Origin: an uncultured Eubacteriales bacterium
Lineage (GTDB): Bacteria > Bacillota > Clostridia > Christensenellales > CAG-138
DNA: 64,000 bases
Assembly: GCA_900545265.1 (NCBI GenBank)
Contig: UQYI01000001.1
Location: 137,774 to 201,773, forward strand
Direction of reading: 5' to 3'
The notes beneath the pieces were generated by a model that was not told where the DNA came from, made no database searches, and worked only from the letters and a program-made list of their open reading frames with translations. A program made the translations under genes and the position numbers. Below are positions 15,788 through 24,644 of this stretch, piece after piece. The stretch's first letter is position 1, and every line of letters starts with the position of its first letter.

Positions 15788-18418
15788 TTACTTCTCCACC
15801 TGCTCCATGGAATAGGCTTCGATGATATCGCCCTCCCGGACGTCGTTGAAGTTTTCAAAGGAGATGCCGCACTCATAGCCTGCGGCCACTTCCTTCACAT
15901 CGTCCTTAAAGCGCTTGAGCGCGGCCAGCTTGCCGTCGTAAAGGATGACGCCGTCCCGTACCACCCGTACCTGAGCGCTGCGGGTGATCTTCCCATCCTG
16001 CACATAAGCGCCGGCTACGGTGCCTACACCGCTGATGCGGAAGGTGTTGCGCACGGCCGCACGGCCCATATCCACCTCTTTGAACACGGGCTTGAACATG
16101 CCCTTCATGGCGGCCTGGATATCCTCGATGGCGCTGTAGATGACCCGGTAAGTACGCACATCCACCTTTTCCTTTTCTGCGGCGGCCTTGGCGGCGGCAT
16201 CGGGGCGGACGTTGAAGCCGATGACGATGGCGTTGCTGGCGGAAGCGAACACGATATCGCTTTCCGTAATGGCGCCCACGGCCCCATGGATGACCCGCAC
16301 CCGGACTTCCTCGTTGCTGAGCTTTTCAAAGGCCTGCTTGATAGCCTCTACGGAGCCCTGCACATCGGCCTTGACGATAATGTTCAGATCCTTCAGATCG
16401 CCCTCGGCCATCTGGCTGAACAGATCGTCCAGAGAGACACGCTCTTTGGCCTTGATCTGGGCGGCCTTGATCTTGTCCCGGCGCTCTTCGGCTACCTGGC
16501 GGGTGAGCTTGTCGGCATCGGCCACGTTCATGATGTCCCCGGCTTCCGGCACTTCGTTGAAGCCCAGGATCTCCACGGGGCAGCTGGGCCCGGCGGTGTT
16601 CACTGTGCGGCCCTTATCATCGATCATGGCGCGGACACGGCCGAAGGCGGTGCCGGCGATGATGGTATCGCCCTTCTTCAGGGTGCCGTTCTGCACAAGC
16701 ACCGTAGCGATTGGGCCCCTGGACTTATCCAGCTTGGCTTCCACAATGGTGCCCTTGGCCAGCCGGTTGGGGTTGGCCTTCAGCTCCATCACATCCGCCT
16801 GGAGCAGCACCATTTCCAGCAGGGTATCCAGGTTGGTCTTCTGCTTGGCGGAAACGGGCACCACAATGGTGTCGCCGCCCCAGTCCTCGCTGACCAGACC
16901 GTATTCCGTCAGCTGCTGGGTGACCCGCTCCGGGTCGGCGTTGGGTCTGTCGATCTTGTTGATGGCCACGATGATGGGCACCCCGGCCGCCTTGGCATGG
17001 TTGATGGCCTCGATGGTCTGGGGCATGATGCCGTCGTCGGCGGCTACCACCAGAATGACGATATCCGTCACCTGTGCGCCCCGGGCACGCATGGAGGTAA
17101 AGGCCTCATGGCCGGGCGTATCGATAAAGGTGATCTGGCGGCCGTTGCACATAACGGTATAAGCGCCGATATGCTGGGTGATGCCGCCCGCTTCCCCGGC
17201 GGCTACGCTGCTGTGGCGGAAGGCATCCAGCAGAGAAGTCTTGCCGTGGTCTACATGGCCCATGATGGTGACCACCGGGGGACGGGGCACCAGCTGATCC
17301 TCGCTGTCCTTTTCCTCGGCGTTGTCGGCCAGCACGTCTTCAAAGGTCTTGGCCACCTGCTTTTCCAGAGTGATGTTGTAATCGCTGGCAATGAGCTCGC
17401 AGGTGTCAAAGTCGATATCCTGATTGATGGTGGCCATGATGCCCAGCAGGAACAGCTTCTTGATGATCTCTGCGGCGGGCTTGCCGATCTTTTCGGAAAG
17501 CTCCTTGACGGTGATGGCGTCGCCGGTGATCACCGCATGCTCGATGACCACGGGAGCGGGCTTGGCCTGCACCGGCTTCTTGCTTTGAGCCTTGCGGCGG
17601 TTGCCCATGGGGCCTTCATCGTCCCAGGAGGATTTATCGGGTGCGGCTTCCTTCTGCATGGCCTTCTTGTTCTTGGCTTTCTTTTCTTTGGTTTCGTAGG
17701 GGCGCTTGTTCTCGGCGGGCTTGTTATCGCCGATGACCACAGCGCGGGTGCCGGACCGCTGCCCGGGACGTCCGGGGGTCATGTCCGCAGGCGCCGTGCG
17801 GCTCTGATAGCCGCCCTGAGGCCGCTGCTGGCCGCTGCTGGTCTGAGGTCTTCCCTGCCCCTGCTGGGGACGCTGCTGGAAGCTGCCCTGGGGGCGCTGC
17901 TGCTGGGGCCTGTCGTTCCGGGGCTGCCGGTTGCTGTCATAGGCAGGCTTCCGGGCAGACGCTGGCTGCTGCACAGGCTGTGCAGGCTGAACAGTCCGGG
18001 CAGGCTGCTCCGCCTTTGCCGCCGGCCGGGGCGCAGGAGCCGTTTCCGGTGCGGGAGCGGGAGCAGGCTGGGGCGCCTCCTCCTGCCGGGTCTCCGGAAC
18101 AGGGGGCACCTCTTCTTTGGGGGCAGGCGCCGGTTCGGCCGCCTTGGGAGCCGGGGGCTCCGGCTGGGGCTCCGGTTCCGCATCGGCTACATAGCCGCCG
18201 GTCTCGCCGGATTCCAGAAAGCGCTGGAGTCTTTCCGCTTTTTCTTTTTCTTCCCGGATCTTCCGCTGCCTGGCTTCCTTTTCAACAAGCCTGCTTTCGG
18301 CCGCCTTGGCGGAATCCAGCAGAGCGGCCGCCGCCTTGCGGTTCTGCTCGATACGCTCCAGCAGATCCCTGGCGCCGGTCCTTACGCTCTTTGCCGTCTC
18401 CATGAAATTCGTTGCCAT
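15788..18418 (-). CDS. infB: Translation initiation factor IF-2
   Basis: An 876-residue IF-2 that places initiator tRNA on the 30S subunit. The N-terminus has a coiled, charged segment, then a long Pro/Ala/Gln-rich linker (about residues 75-225, ending with RPQQQRPQGSFQQRPQQGQG-type repeats), an IF2_N module (ITVKELSEKIGKPAAEIIKKL), the GTPase domain (GHVDHGKT at 387-394, DTPGHEAFT, NKID) and domains II-IV to the C-terminus. The linker is longer and richer in Gln/Pro than in many relatives. It is followed by a strong terminator. Confidence 0.97.
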   Translation of the reverse strand: MATNFMETAKSVRTGARDLLERIEQNRKAAAALLDSAKAAESRLVEKEARQRKIREEKEKAERLQRFLESGETGGYVADAEPEPQPEPPAPKAAEPAPAPKEEVPPVPETRQEEAPQPAPAPAPETAPAPRPAAKAEQPARTVQPAQPVQQPASARKPAYDSNRQPRNDRPQQQRPQGSFQQRPQQGQGRPQTSSGQQRPQGGYQSRTAPADMTPGRPGQRSGTRAVVIGDNKPAENKRPYETKEKKAKNKKAMQKEAAPDKSSWDDEGPMGNRRKAQSKKPVQAKPAPVVIEHAVITGDAITVKELSEKIGKPAAEIIKKLFLLGIMATINQDIDFDTCELIASDYNITLEKQVAKTFEDVLADNAEEKDSEDQLVPRPPVVTIMGHVDHGKTSLLDAFRHSSVAAGEAGGITQHIGAYTVMCNGRQITFIDTPGHEAFTSMRARGAQVTDIVILVVAADDGIMPQTIEAINHAKAAGVPIIVAINKIDRPNADPERVTQQLTEYGLVSEDWGGDTIVVPVSAKQKTNLDTLLEMVLLQADVMELKANPNRLAKGTIVEAKLDKSRGPIATVLVQNGTLKKGDTIIAGTAFGRVRAMIDDKGRTVNTAGPSCPVEILGFNEVPEAGDIMNVADADKLTRQVAEERRDKIKAAQIKAKERVSLDDLFSQMAEGDLKDLNIIVKADVQGSVEAIKQAFEKLSNEEVRVRVIHGAVGAITESDIVFASASNAIVIGFNVRPDAAAKAAAEKEKVDVRTYRVIYSAIEDIQAAMKGMFKPVFKEVDMGRAAVRNTFRISGVGTVAGAYVQDGKITRSAQVRVVRDGVILYDGKLAALKRFKDDVKEVAAGYECGISFENFNDVREGDIIEAYSMEQVEK

Positions 18419-18424
18419 ACTTTC

Positions 18425-18736
18425 TTATTCCCCCGCTTTACTATTTGGATGCCCGGCATCCAGAATCATCTTTGCAAAATGTTCGTCCGTGACCGCCATA
18501 ACGATCCGCCCCGGCTTGCCTATGGCCCGCCCCACTTCTTCCACCAGCAGCAGGGGTACGCCCCGCCCGGCGCACAGCGCCGTATATTTGCTTACGGTAT
18601 TGGGAGCGGCTCCCTTTTCCAGCAGGAGCACTCTGGCCCGGCCGCCCCGGAGGGCCTTCTCTGCGGCGAAATCCCCGCTTTGACACCGGCCCGCCTTCTG
18701 GCAGAAGCCCATGGCGTTAAACAGACGCTGTTCCAT
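18425..18736 (-). CDS. YlxQ-like L7Ae/L30e-family RNA-binding protein
   Basis: A 103-residue protein of the L7Ae/L30e fold (AMGFCQKAGRCQSGDFAAEKAL...RVLLLEKGAAPNTVSKYTALC...PLLLVEEVGRAIGKPGRIVMAV). Relatives bind kink-turn or structured RNA. It lies between ylxR and infB, its normal position, overlapping ylxR by 20 bases and ending six bases before infB. Its exact role is not known. Confidence 0.9.
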   Translation of the reverse strand: MEQRLFNAMGFCQKAGRCQSGDFAAEKALRGGRARVLLLEKGAAPNTVSKYTALCAGRGVPLLLVEEVGRAIGKPGRIVMAVTDEHFAKMILDAGHPNSKAGE

Positions 18737-18992
18737 ATTCTTCCAAAGCCCTTTCCAGCTTTTCGGCCGTTTCCGGGCCTACGGGCTGTTCCAGCGCCCG
18801 CTCCAGCGCCCTGGTTTTTACGGCGCGGGCCAGGCATTCCTTTTTGCAGCACAGGTATGCCCCCCGGCCGTTTCTGCGCCCGGTTGGATCCAGCAATACC
18901 TCCCCCTCGGGGGTGCGCACTACCCGGATAAGCTCCTTTTTGGGCTTCATCTCCCGGCAGGCCACGCACATGCGCATAGGGATCTTCTTCAT
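18717..18992 (-). CDS. YlxR-family (DUF448) nucleic-acid-binding protein
   Basis: A 91-residue YlxR protein with the signature MRMCVACREMKPKKELIRVVRTPEG and GRRNGRGAYLCCKKECL. The family has been described as RNA-binding and, in Bacillus, as affecting transcription of many genes. It lies nine bases after nusA and overlaps ylxQ. Confidence 0.92.
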   Translation of the reverse strand: MKKIPMRMCVACREMKPKKELIRVVRTPEGEVLLDPTGRRNGRGAYLCCKKECLARAVKTRALERALEQPVGPETAEKLERALEEYGTASV

Positions 18993-19001
18993 GGGCCGTT
19001 T

Positions 19002-20081
19002 TTATTCCTCCTGCTGGCTTTCTTCTGCGGAAGCAGCCTCCATGGCCTCTTCCGCCTGGCTCTGGCTCTTGATGTCTATCTTCCAGCCGGTGAGCTTGGC
19101 GGCCAGGCGGGCGTTCTGCCCTTCCTTGCCGATGGCCAGAGACAGCTGGTTATCCGGCACGATAACCTTGGCGGCTTTTTCTTCTTCGTTGATATAGACC
19201 ATGAGCACCTTGGCCGGAGACAGGGACTTGGCGATATAGATGGCGCTGTCCATATCCCATTCCACGATGTCGATCTTTTCCCCGTGGAGCTCGCTGACAA
19301 TGCGCTCCACCCGGATGCCCCGGGGGCCTACGCAGGCGCCTACGGCATCCACCTGGGGATCGGAGGACCACACGGCGATTTTGGTGCGGAAGCCCGCCTC
19401 CCGGGCGATGGACTTGATCTGCACCACGCCGCTCATGATCTCGGGCACCTCCAGCTCAAAGAGCCGCTTGACCAGACCCGGATGGGTGCGGCTGACCAGC
19501 ACCTGGGGGCCCTTGTTATCCTTGCGGACTTCCAGCACATAGACCTTGATGCGCTGGTTCTGCTCGTAGCTTTCCCCGGGGATCATCTCGTTCTGCGTGA
19601 GGATACCGTCGGTCTTGCCCAGTTCCACAAAGGCGTTGCCCTTTTCCATCCGCTGCACGATGGCGGTAAGGATCTCGTTTTCTTTTTCTACGTATTCATC
19701 GTAGATGTTGCCCCGCTCCGCTTCCCGGATGCGCTGCACCACCACCTGCTTGGCCGTCTGCGCGGCGATGCGGCCGAACTTGCGGGTATCCGCTTCTTCT
19801 TCGATCACGTCGCCCGCGTCATACAGGGGATTGACCTTGCGGGCCTGCGCCACGGAGATCTCCACGGTGGGGTTTTCTACCGTCTCCACCACGGTTTTGG
19901 AGGCGTAGATGTGCATCTCGCCCGTTTTGCCGTCCACCTCTGCCCGGACGTTCCCCTGAGAGTTATAGTTGCGCTTATAGGCAAAGATCAAAGCCGACTC
20001 AACGGCAGAAAGGAGCACATCCTTGCTGATGCCCTTTTCTTTTTCCAGTGCGTTCAATGCCTCGATAAATTCCGCGTTCAT
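19002..20081 (-). CDS. nusA: Transcription termination/antitermination factor NusA
   Basis: A 359-residue NusA of Firmicutes length without the C-terminal acidic repeats of E. coli NusA. It has the N-terminal polymerase-binding domain (residues 1-125), an S1 domain (about 130-200), and two KH domains (DPQVDAVGACVGPRGIRVERI; NQLSLAIGKEGQNARLAAKLTGWKIDI). It controls pausing, termination and antitermination. The short acidic C-terminus is rich in Glu and Gln. It follows rimP by about 40 bases. Confidence 0.96.
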   Translation of the reverse strand: MNAEFIEALNALEKEKGISKDVLLSAVESALIFAYKRNYNSQGNVRAEVDGKTGEMHIYASKTVVETVENPTVEISVAQARKVNPLYDAGDVIEEEADTRKFGRIAAQTAKQVVVQRIREAERGNIYDEYVEKENEILTAIVQRMEKGNAFVELGKTDGILTQNEMIPGESYEQNQRIKVYVLEVRKDNKGPQVLVSRTHPGLVKRLFELEVPEIMSGVVQIKSIAREAGFRTKIAVWSSDPQVDAVGACVGPRGIRVERIVSELHGEKIDIVEWDMDSAIYIAKSLSPAKVLMVYINEEEKAAKVIVPDNQLSLAIGKEGQNARLAAKLTGWKIDIKSQSQAEEAMEAASAEESQQEE

Positions 20082-20121
20082 GCCAATCCCTTTCTGCTTG
20101 TTGCTGTATCTTCGTTATTTG

Positions 20122-20592
20122 TTAAAACCGGATATAGGGCCTGACCAGCGCCGCATCCCGGCGCAGGAGCCTTATGCTGTTTTCCCCCGCCCTGAGGGTG
20201 AAGGATTCGCCGTCGTAGCTTTCCAGCACGCCGGTAAGCTCCTTTTTCCCCTTGCCCTTTGCATCGGTCTTCAGGGGGGCATAGAGCTTTACCTCCAGTT
20301 CCTTGCCCAGGTTCCGCTCATAATCGGCGTCCTTTTTCAGGGGCCGGTCGATGCCCAGGCTGGAAACGGAAAGGTAGTAGGCCTGCTCGATGGGATCCGC
20401 CTCGTCCAGCACCGGCTCCAGAGCCCGGCTGACGGTCTCGCAGTCGTCGATGGTCACGCCGCCTTCCTTATCGATGAAAAAGGTCAGCACCCAGTCCCCG
20501 TATTCCTTTTGGAACTCCACCTCGCAAAGGGTGAATCCCAGGGCCTCCACCGCCGGCCGGCAAAGACTTTCGCACAGTTCTGTGGTCTTCAA
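20122..20592 (-). CDS. rimP: Ribosome maturation factor RimP, probable TTG start
   Basis: A RimP protein of about 156 residues needed for 30S subunit maturation (segments ALGFTLCEVEFQKEYGDWVLTFFIDKEGGVTIDDCETVSRAL and YLSVSSLGIDRPLKKDADYERNLG). The reading frame has an ATG at 20610, but the only good ribosome binding site, AGGAGG, lies inside that extension and is seven bases before the TTG at 20592. The TTG start gives a typical RimP N-terminus. A GCGA-loop hairpin lies in the leader. It is the first gene of the nusA operon. Confidence 0.9.
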   Translation of the reverse strand: MKTTELCESLCRPAVEALGFTLCEVEFQKEYGDWVLTFFIDKEGGVTIDDCETVSRALEPVLDEADPIEQAYYLSVSSLGIDRPLKKDADYERNLGKELEVKLYAPLKTDAKGKGKKELTGVLESYDGESFTLRAGENSIRLLRRDAALVRPYIRF

Positions 20593-20616
20593 CGGAAATC
20601 CTCCTATCATAATGAA

Positions 20617-20636
20617 AGAGTGGGTCGCCCCACTCT
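20617..20636 (-). promoter_or_regulatory. GCGA tetraloop hairpin in the rimP-nusA leader
   Basis: Minus-strand AGAGTGGG-GCGA-CCCACTCT, a perfect 8-base stem closed by a GNRA-type tetraloop, about 20 bases before the rimP ribosome binding site. It may be an mRNA-stabilising 5' element or a protein-binding site. Confidence 0.6.
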
Positions 20637-20667
20637 CCAAATCACAGTCTCACGTTCCTACGCTTGC

Positions 20668-20696
20668 AGTATAGCATAGTATATCCGTAAATTCAA
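20668..20696 (-). promoter_or_regulatory. Promoter of the rimP-nusA operon
   Basis: Minus-strand TTGAAT (20696-20691), 17-base spacer, TATACT (20673-20668), preceded by TGC (extended -10). It is the only clear promoter before the block of housekeeping genes and lies back to back with the fbp promoter. Confidence 0.8.
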
Positions 20697-20785
20697 GAAA
20701 TATTTATAAAAAAACGCCGGAAAAGTGCCGGCTTCCGGCCACTGCCGGGCAAAAAGCCGCCGCTTTTTATATTCCCCCGGCCGGA

Positions 20786-20814
20786 TTGATTCCCGCCGGG
20801 GCCTATGTTATGAT
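20786..20814 (+). promoter_or_regulatory. fbp promoter
   Basis: TTGATT (20786-20791), 17-base spacer, TATGAT (20809-20814), giving a leader of about 21 bases with GGAGG before the fbp ATG. Confidence 0.75.
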
Positions 20815-20841
20815 GAGGCAAACGAATACGGAGGTGTATGC

Positions 20842-22809
20842 ATGCAGAATCCCTGTTCCCCGCTGGAACTCAGATATCTGGAGCTGCTGGGCCGCTCCTT
20901 TCCCACCATCCCGCAGGTGACCACGGAGATCATCAACCTCAAGGCCATTCTCTGCCTGCCCAAGGGCACGGAGCATTTTATCAGCGATATACACGGAGAA
21001 TACGGCGCCTTTCTCCACATACTCAAAAACGCTTCCGGCGTGGTTCGGGAAAAGATCGACATTCTTTTTGAAAACTCTCTGACGCTCCGCCAGCGCAACG
21101 CTCTGGCCACCCTGATCTATTACCCGCGGGAAAAGCTGGAACGCCTCCATGCCGCCGGGACCGTAACGGAGGAATGGTACCGGATCACCCTTTTGCAGCT
21201 GGTGAGCATCTGCCGGCTGGTCTCCGCCAAATATACCCGCTCCAAAGTGCGCAAGGCTCTGCCCAGGGGCTTTGAGTATGTGATAGACGAGCTCCTTCAT
21301 GCGGCGGATACCAACGCCAAGGCCATGTATAACCATGAGATCGTCCGCTCCATTATAGAGACGGATCAGGCGGACGCTTTCATTATCGCCATGAGCGATC
21401 TGATCCAGCGGCTGGTCATTGACCGGCTGCATATCGTAGGGGACATCTTCGACCGGGGGCCGGGAGCTCACATCATTCTGGACCGGCTCAAGGACTATCA
21501 CGACGTGGACATCCAGTGGGGCAACCATGACATCCTGTGGATGGGTGCGGCAGCCGGAAGCGAAGCGCTGATCGCCACGGCCATTATCAACTCCCTGAAA
21601 TACGGCAATCTGGATTCCATAGAGGATGGCTACGGCATCAGTCTCAGCCCGCTGCTGAGCTATGCGCTGGATGTATACGCCGAAGATCCCTGCCGCCCCT
21701 TTTACCCCAGGCTTCTGGACGGATCCATGGATCCCCGCCGGGCGGAGGTGGTGGCCAAGATGCACAAGGCCATGGCGGTGATCCTTTTCAAGCTGGAAGG
21801 GCAGCTCATCGAACGCCGCCCCGAATACCTGATGGACGAAAGGAAGATGCTGGAGCGCATCGATTTTGAGCGGGGCACCGTGACACTGCGGGAAGGGGAG
21901 TTCCCTCTGACGGACGCTTCTCTGCCTACGGTGCTGCCCTCCTCCCCTTATGCCCTTTCCGCCGGAGAAGAGGCGCTTATGTGCAAGCTCCGCAGCGCCT
22001 TCCACCATTCGGTAAAGCTGCAGGAGCATGTACGCTTCCTTTTTGCCCGCGGGAGCATGTATCTGGTGTGCAACGGAAACCTGCTCTTTCACGGCTGCGT
22101 CCCCTGCCGGGAGGACGGGCAGTTCACCCAGGTGGACATGGACGGAAAGAGTTATGCCGGCAGGGCCTATTTTGATCGGGCGGACGCCCTGGTGCGCCAG
22201 GGATACTTTGCCAGGTGGGGCACGCCGGAGCGGGCCCGAGGGCTGGATTTCATGTGGTATCTTTGGTGCGGCCCCAACAGCCCGCTTTTCGGCAAGGACC
22301 GGATGACCACCTTTGAGCGCTATTTTGTTAAGGACAAGAGCACCCATACGGAGATCAAGAACCCATATTTTGTCTGGGCCGAGCGGGAGGATTTTGCCCT
22401 GAAGCTCCTGGAGGAATTCGGCTGCGGCGGCCCCAATGCCTTCATCGTCAACGGCCATGTGCCCGTAAAGATCAAGAAGGGGGAATCCCCTCTGAAGGCC
22501 AACGGGCGGATCATCGTCATAGACGGAGGCATGTCCAAAGCCTATCAGTCCGTTACGGGCATGGCGGGCTACACCCTGATCTTCAGCTCCCGGGAGGTGG
22601 CGCTTTCCTGCCACGAGCCCTTTGTGACGCTGGAGGAGGCCATTGAAAGCGAGGTGGATATCCATTCCACCCGTCAGAGCGTATGGAAACCGGAGCAGCG
22701 GCTGCGGGTAGCGGACACGGACGTAGGATGCCGGCTCAAGACCCGCATAGAGGATCTGCAGGCCCTACTGCGGGCTTACCGCTCCGGTCTGGTGAAAGAG
22801 CAGCCCTGA
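20842..22809 (+). CDS. fbp: Class III fructose-1,6-bisphosphatase
   Basis: A 655-residue class III enzyme (Bacillus Fbp type) that hydrolyses fructose 1,6-bisphosphate in gluconeogenesis. The calcineurin-like metal motifs are present in order: SDIHGEYGAF, GDIFDRGPGAH, WGNHDILWMGA and, near the C-terminus, NGHVPVKIKKGESP. The start ATG at 20842 has GGAGG eight bases upstream; an in-frame extension to 20725 would span the promoter and is rejected. It is monocistronic, with its own promoter and terminator. Confidence 0.95.
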   Translation: MQNPCSPLELRYLELLGRSFPTIPQVTTEIINLKAILCLPKGTEHFISDIHGEYGAFLHILKNASGVVREKIDILFENSLTLRQRNALATLIYYPREKLERLHAAGTVTEEWYRITLLQLVSICRLVSAKYTRSKVRKALPRGFEYVIDELLHAADTNAKAMYNHEIVRSIIETDQADAFIIAMSDLIQRLVIDRLHIVGDIFDRGPGAHIILDRLKDYHDVDIQWGNHDILWMGAAAGSEALIATAIINSLKYGNLDSIEDGYGISLSPLLSYALDVYAEDPCRPFYPRLLDGSMDPRRAEVVAKMHKAMAVILFKLEGQLIERRPEYLMDERKMLERIDFERGTVTLREGEFPLTDASLPTVLPSSPYALSAGEEALMCKLRSAFHHSVKLQEHVRFLFARGSMYLVCNGNLLFHGCVPCREDGQFTQVDMDGKSYAGRAYFDRADALVRQGYFARWGTPERARGLDFMWYLWCGPNSPLFGKDRMTTFERYFVKDKSTHTEIKNPYFVWAEREDFALKLLEEFGCGGPNAFIVNGHVPVKIKKGESPLKANGRIIVIDGGMSKAYQSVTGMAGYTLIFSSREVALSCHEPFVTLEEAIESEVDIHSTRQSVWKPEQRLRVADTDVGCRLKTRIEDLQALLRAYRSGLVKEQP

Positions 22810-22837
22810 AGGCCGCTGCAAAACATATCTGTACCGC

Positions 22838-22866
22838 AAGGGGGGTGTAAAGCCCCTTTTCTTTTT
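22838..22866 (+). terminator. Intrinsic terminator after fbp
   Basis: AAGGGG/CCCCTT stem with a GGTGTAAAG loop, followed by TTCTTTTT, 28 bases after the fbp stop. Confidence 0.8.
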
Positions 22867-22950
22867 GCCCCGGTCTCCCGCAAGAAAGAGACGCTCCCCG
22901 CTTCAGGCATGGGACGCTGCAAAAGCGGGGCCGGTCCGTATACGGAGGAA

Positions 22951-23032
22951 GGGGCGCTGGCTTTGGCGCCGCAGGCGCCAAAGGCCCGGCCGCCCTGCGG
23001 CCGGGCGGCGGCGTCCCGCCGCCCAGCGCCCC
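22951..23032. repeat. Cloverleaf element, family B copy 1
   Basis: Outer arms GGGGCGCTGG (22951-22960) and CCAGCGCCCC (23023-23032) are complementary. Between them lie three consecutive hairpins: CTTTGGCGCC/GGCGCCAAAG (22961-22983, loop GCA), GCCCGGCCGC/GCGGCCGGGC (22984-23006, loop CCT) and GGCGGCG/CGCCGCC (23007-23023). The sequence closely matches the copy at 55104 in the outer arms and first hairpin. A CCGTATACGG palindrome lies just left (22937-22946). It lies in the gap between the convergent fbp and membrane-protein genes, after the fbp terminator. Confidence 0.8.
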
Positions 23033-23514
23033 GCCTCCCGCTTCCCGGCAGCTTCCGTACCTCCGGGCCTATGTACGCCTCCGCGGAATAAACTGTCCCA
23101 AAACCAGAAACGGACCCCGCCCCCTCGTGGAGCGCCGGATCCGTTTTGGCAGTATGATCCGCAGCCATACGGGCAGAAAACCGGGCTGCAAACTTCTTTC
23201 CGTTATGTCTCCTGCGGCCGCAGAAAGCGAATGGTTTCCTCCCCCGTTTGTGCAAAACCCATTCGGGTACATGCCCGCCGGCTGCCGGTTCTGGTATTCC
23301 ATGCCGATAACGACGGCGATCTCAAAAGTATCCGGCAGGGTGATATAATGGCATTCCCCATGGGTGCTCAGTCAGGCGTGCATCCGCTCCGGCTTCTCCA
23401 TGGAGTACAGGTGATCCTTATTATCCGCCTTTCTGCACACCTGCGGATCCCGATACCGGGACAGGCCGCTTCATAGTGGAGGGAATAGGGCAGCGGCGTT
23501 ATTTCCTGATCTCT
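23033..23514. other. Gap without a recognisable intact gene; possible gene relic
   Basis: No intact gene is convincing. A GC-poorer hairpin (AAACGGA/TCCGTTT arms, 23111-23146) follows the repeat. On the minus strand a frame spelling TLPDTFEIAVVIGMEYQNRQ continues from about 23360 to 23070 but is interrupted by a stop upstream and has no start signal, which would suit a decayed gene. I do not recognise the family. Confidence 0.25.
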
Positions 23515-24039
23515 TCACCGCACCAGCAGGCGGCGTATCTTCTTTATATACAGGTTGACGGAGGATTCATAAAGCACATCCATCAAAAAGAAAAAGCCTT
23601 CTCCCAGGATGAGGAGCAATACCAGCGGGATCTGCGGCAGAAAGCTGCGTATGTCTACGGCGGCAATGGAATACAGGGCCCACACGGCCAAAGCCGTGCC
23701 CAGATTGCAGTAGAGCACCGTAAACAGGCTGCGGATGTACCCCACCGTAATATAACGGCGGAAAAACTGCCGCACAATGCCGTAATGCCCCAGCAGGGCC
23801 GTATAAAAAAACCAGCTGATCCTGTCCGGGCAGAGCACAAAGCCCAGCAGCACCGTGGCCAGATAGCTCATAAAGGCCCAGCGGATATACCCCTCGCACA
23901 CCAGCACCTGAATGAACAGGCTGCACAGAAAGCAGAAAAGCAGCCGGGTGCCCGTGACCACCTCGGAGGCATACAGGCACAGCACGTTCAAAGCCGTGAC
24001 CATGGCCGTCAGGGCCAGGGCCCTGGTCCTGTCCTTCAT
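23515..24039 (-). CDS. Predicted polytopic membrane protein of the DUF5685-DnaJ group
   Basis: A 174-residue protein with about five hydrophobic segments (ALALTAMVTALNVLCLYASEV; LLFCFLCSLFIQVLVCEGYI; WAFMSYLATVLLGFVLCP; SLFTVLYCNLGTALAVWALYSIAA; IPLVLLLILGEGFFFLMDVLY) and a basic tail. I do not recognise a named family, though its size and topology recall the small substrate-binding subunits of ECF transporters. The ATG at 24039 shares a base with the DnaJ-protein stop (TGATG), so the two are translationally coupled. A longer frame to 24111 runs inside the DnaJ gene and is unlikely. Confidence 0.7.
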   Translation of the reverse strand: MKDRTRALALTAMVTALNVLCLYASEVVTGTRLLFCFLCSLFIQVLVCEGYIRWAFMSYLATVLLGFVLCPDRISWFFYTALLGHYGIVRQFFRRYITVGYIRSLFTVLYCNLGTALAVWALYSIAAVDIRSFLPQIPLVLLLILGEGFFFLMDVLYESSVNLYIKKIRRLLVR

Positions 24040-24644
24040 CAGTGGCAGCCTCCCATATTGCACAGGCAGTTCATGCACAGCATGGTGGAGCAGATATCGC
24101 ACATATCGCATTCCTCCGTGTTCATATTCATCCCGCCGGAAGAATAGGGGGCGCTGTTCCGGAGCAGGGACTCATAGCCGTGGCGGTATTCCTGGTTATC
24201 CGGGCACTGGCGGCAGGCCTCGGAAAAATACTGCCGGGCCTGATTATACCAGCCGCGGCGGAAGTACAGCACGCCGCTGAGATAGTTCCACTCCCCGTTG
24301 TGGAGGGGGATATTGCGCAGCAGAGCCTCGGCAGCGCTCAGATTGCTCTGGGAAAGGTAGCTGCGCACCTGGGCAAATTCGTTCCGGTATTCCCCGGTAT
24401 AGCTGCCCCGGTTCTGCCAGTAGTTCCCGGAGGTCTGATAGCTCTGGCTCCGGGGATCATCCTTCTTTTTGACCAGCATCTCATAGGCCTGATTGACCTC
24501 TTTGAGCTTTTCGTTGGCCAGTTCCTTCATGGCCTCGTCCGTATACCGGTCGGGATGGTACTTTTTCACCAGGGTCAGGTAGGCCTTTCGTATCTCCTCC
24601 TGGGAGGCGTTCTCGCTGACGCCCAAAACTTTATAGGGGTTCAT
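24039..24644 (-). CDS. J-domain protein with Cys-rich C-terminus
   Basis: A 201-residue protein with an N-terminal J domain (MNPYKVLGVSENASQEEIRKAYL, HPD in KKYHPDRY) that should stimulate a DnaK ATPase. The middle part has two TPR-like helices (AEALLRNIPLHNGEWNYLSGVLYF; YNQARQYFSEACRQCPDNQEY). The C-terminus is cysteine-rich (CDMCDICSTMLCMNCLC), possibly a metal site. It has neither the G/F linker nor the zinc domain of true DnaJ. GGAGGAA precedes the ATG at 24644. It overlaps the DUF5685 gene by 14 bases, so the pair probably works together. Confidence 0.88.
   Translation of the reverse strand: MNPYKVLGVSENASQEEIRKAYLTLVKKYHPDRYTDEAMKELANEKLKEVNQAYEMLVKKKDDPRSQSYQTSGNYWQNRGSYTGEYRNEFAQVRSYLSQSNLSAAEALLRNIPLHNGEWNYLSGVLYFRRGWYNQARQYFSEACRQCPDNQEYRHGYESLLRNSAPYSSGGMNMNTEECDMCDICSTMLCMNCLCNMGGCH

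Noticed and set aside
15365..18931. 1188-codon open frame on the plus strand
   Set aside because: Complement of rbfA, infB and ylxQ/ylxR; no family resemblance.
20803..22665. 620-codon minus frame opposite fbp
   Set aside because: fbp has all metal-binding motifs, a promoter and a terminator.
22951..23032. Cloverleaf elements as tRNA genes
   Set aside because: The four-stem shape resembles tRNA, but stems are too long, there is no T-loop or anticodon-loop consensus and loops have only 3-5 bases.
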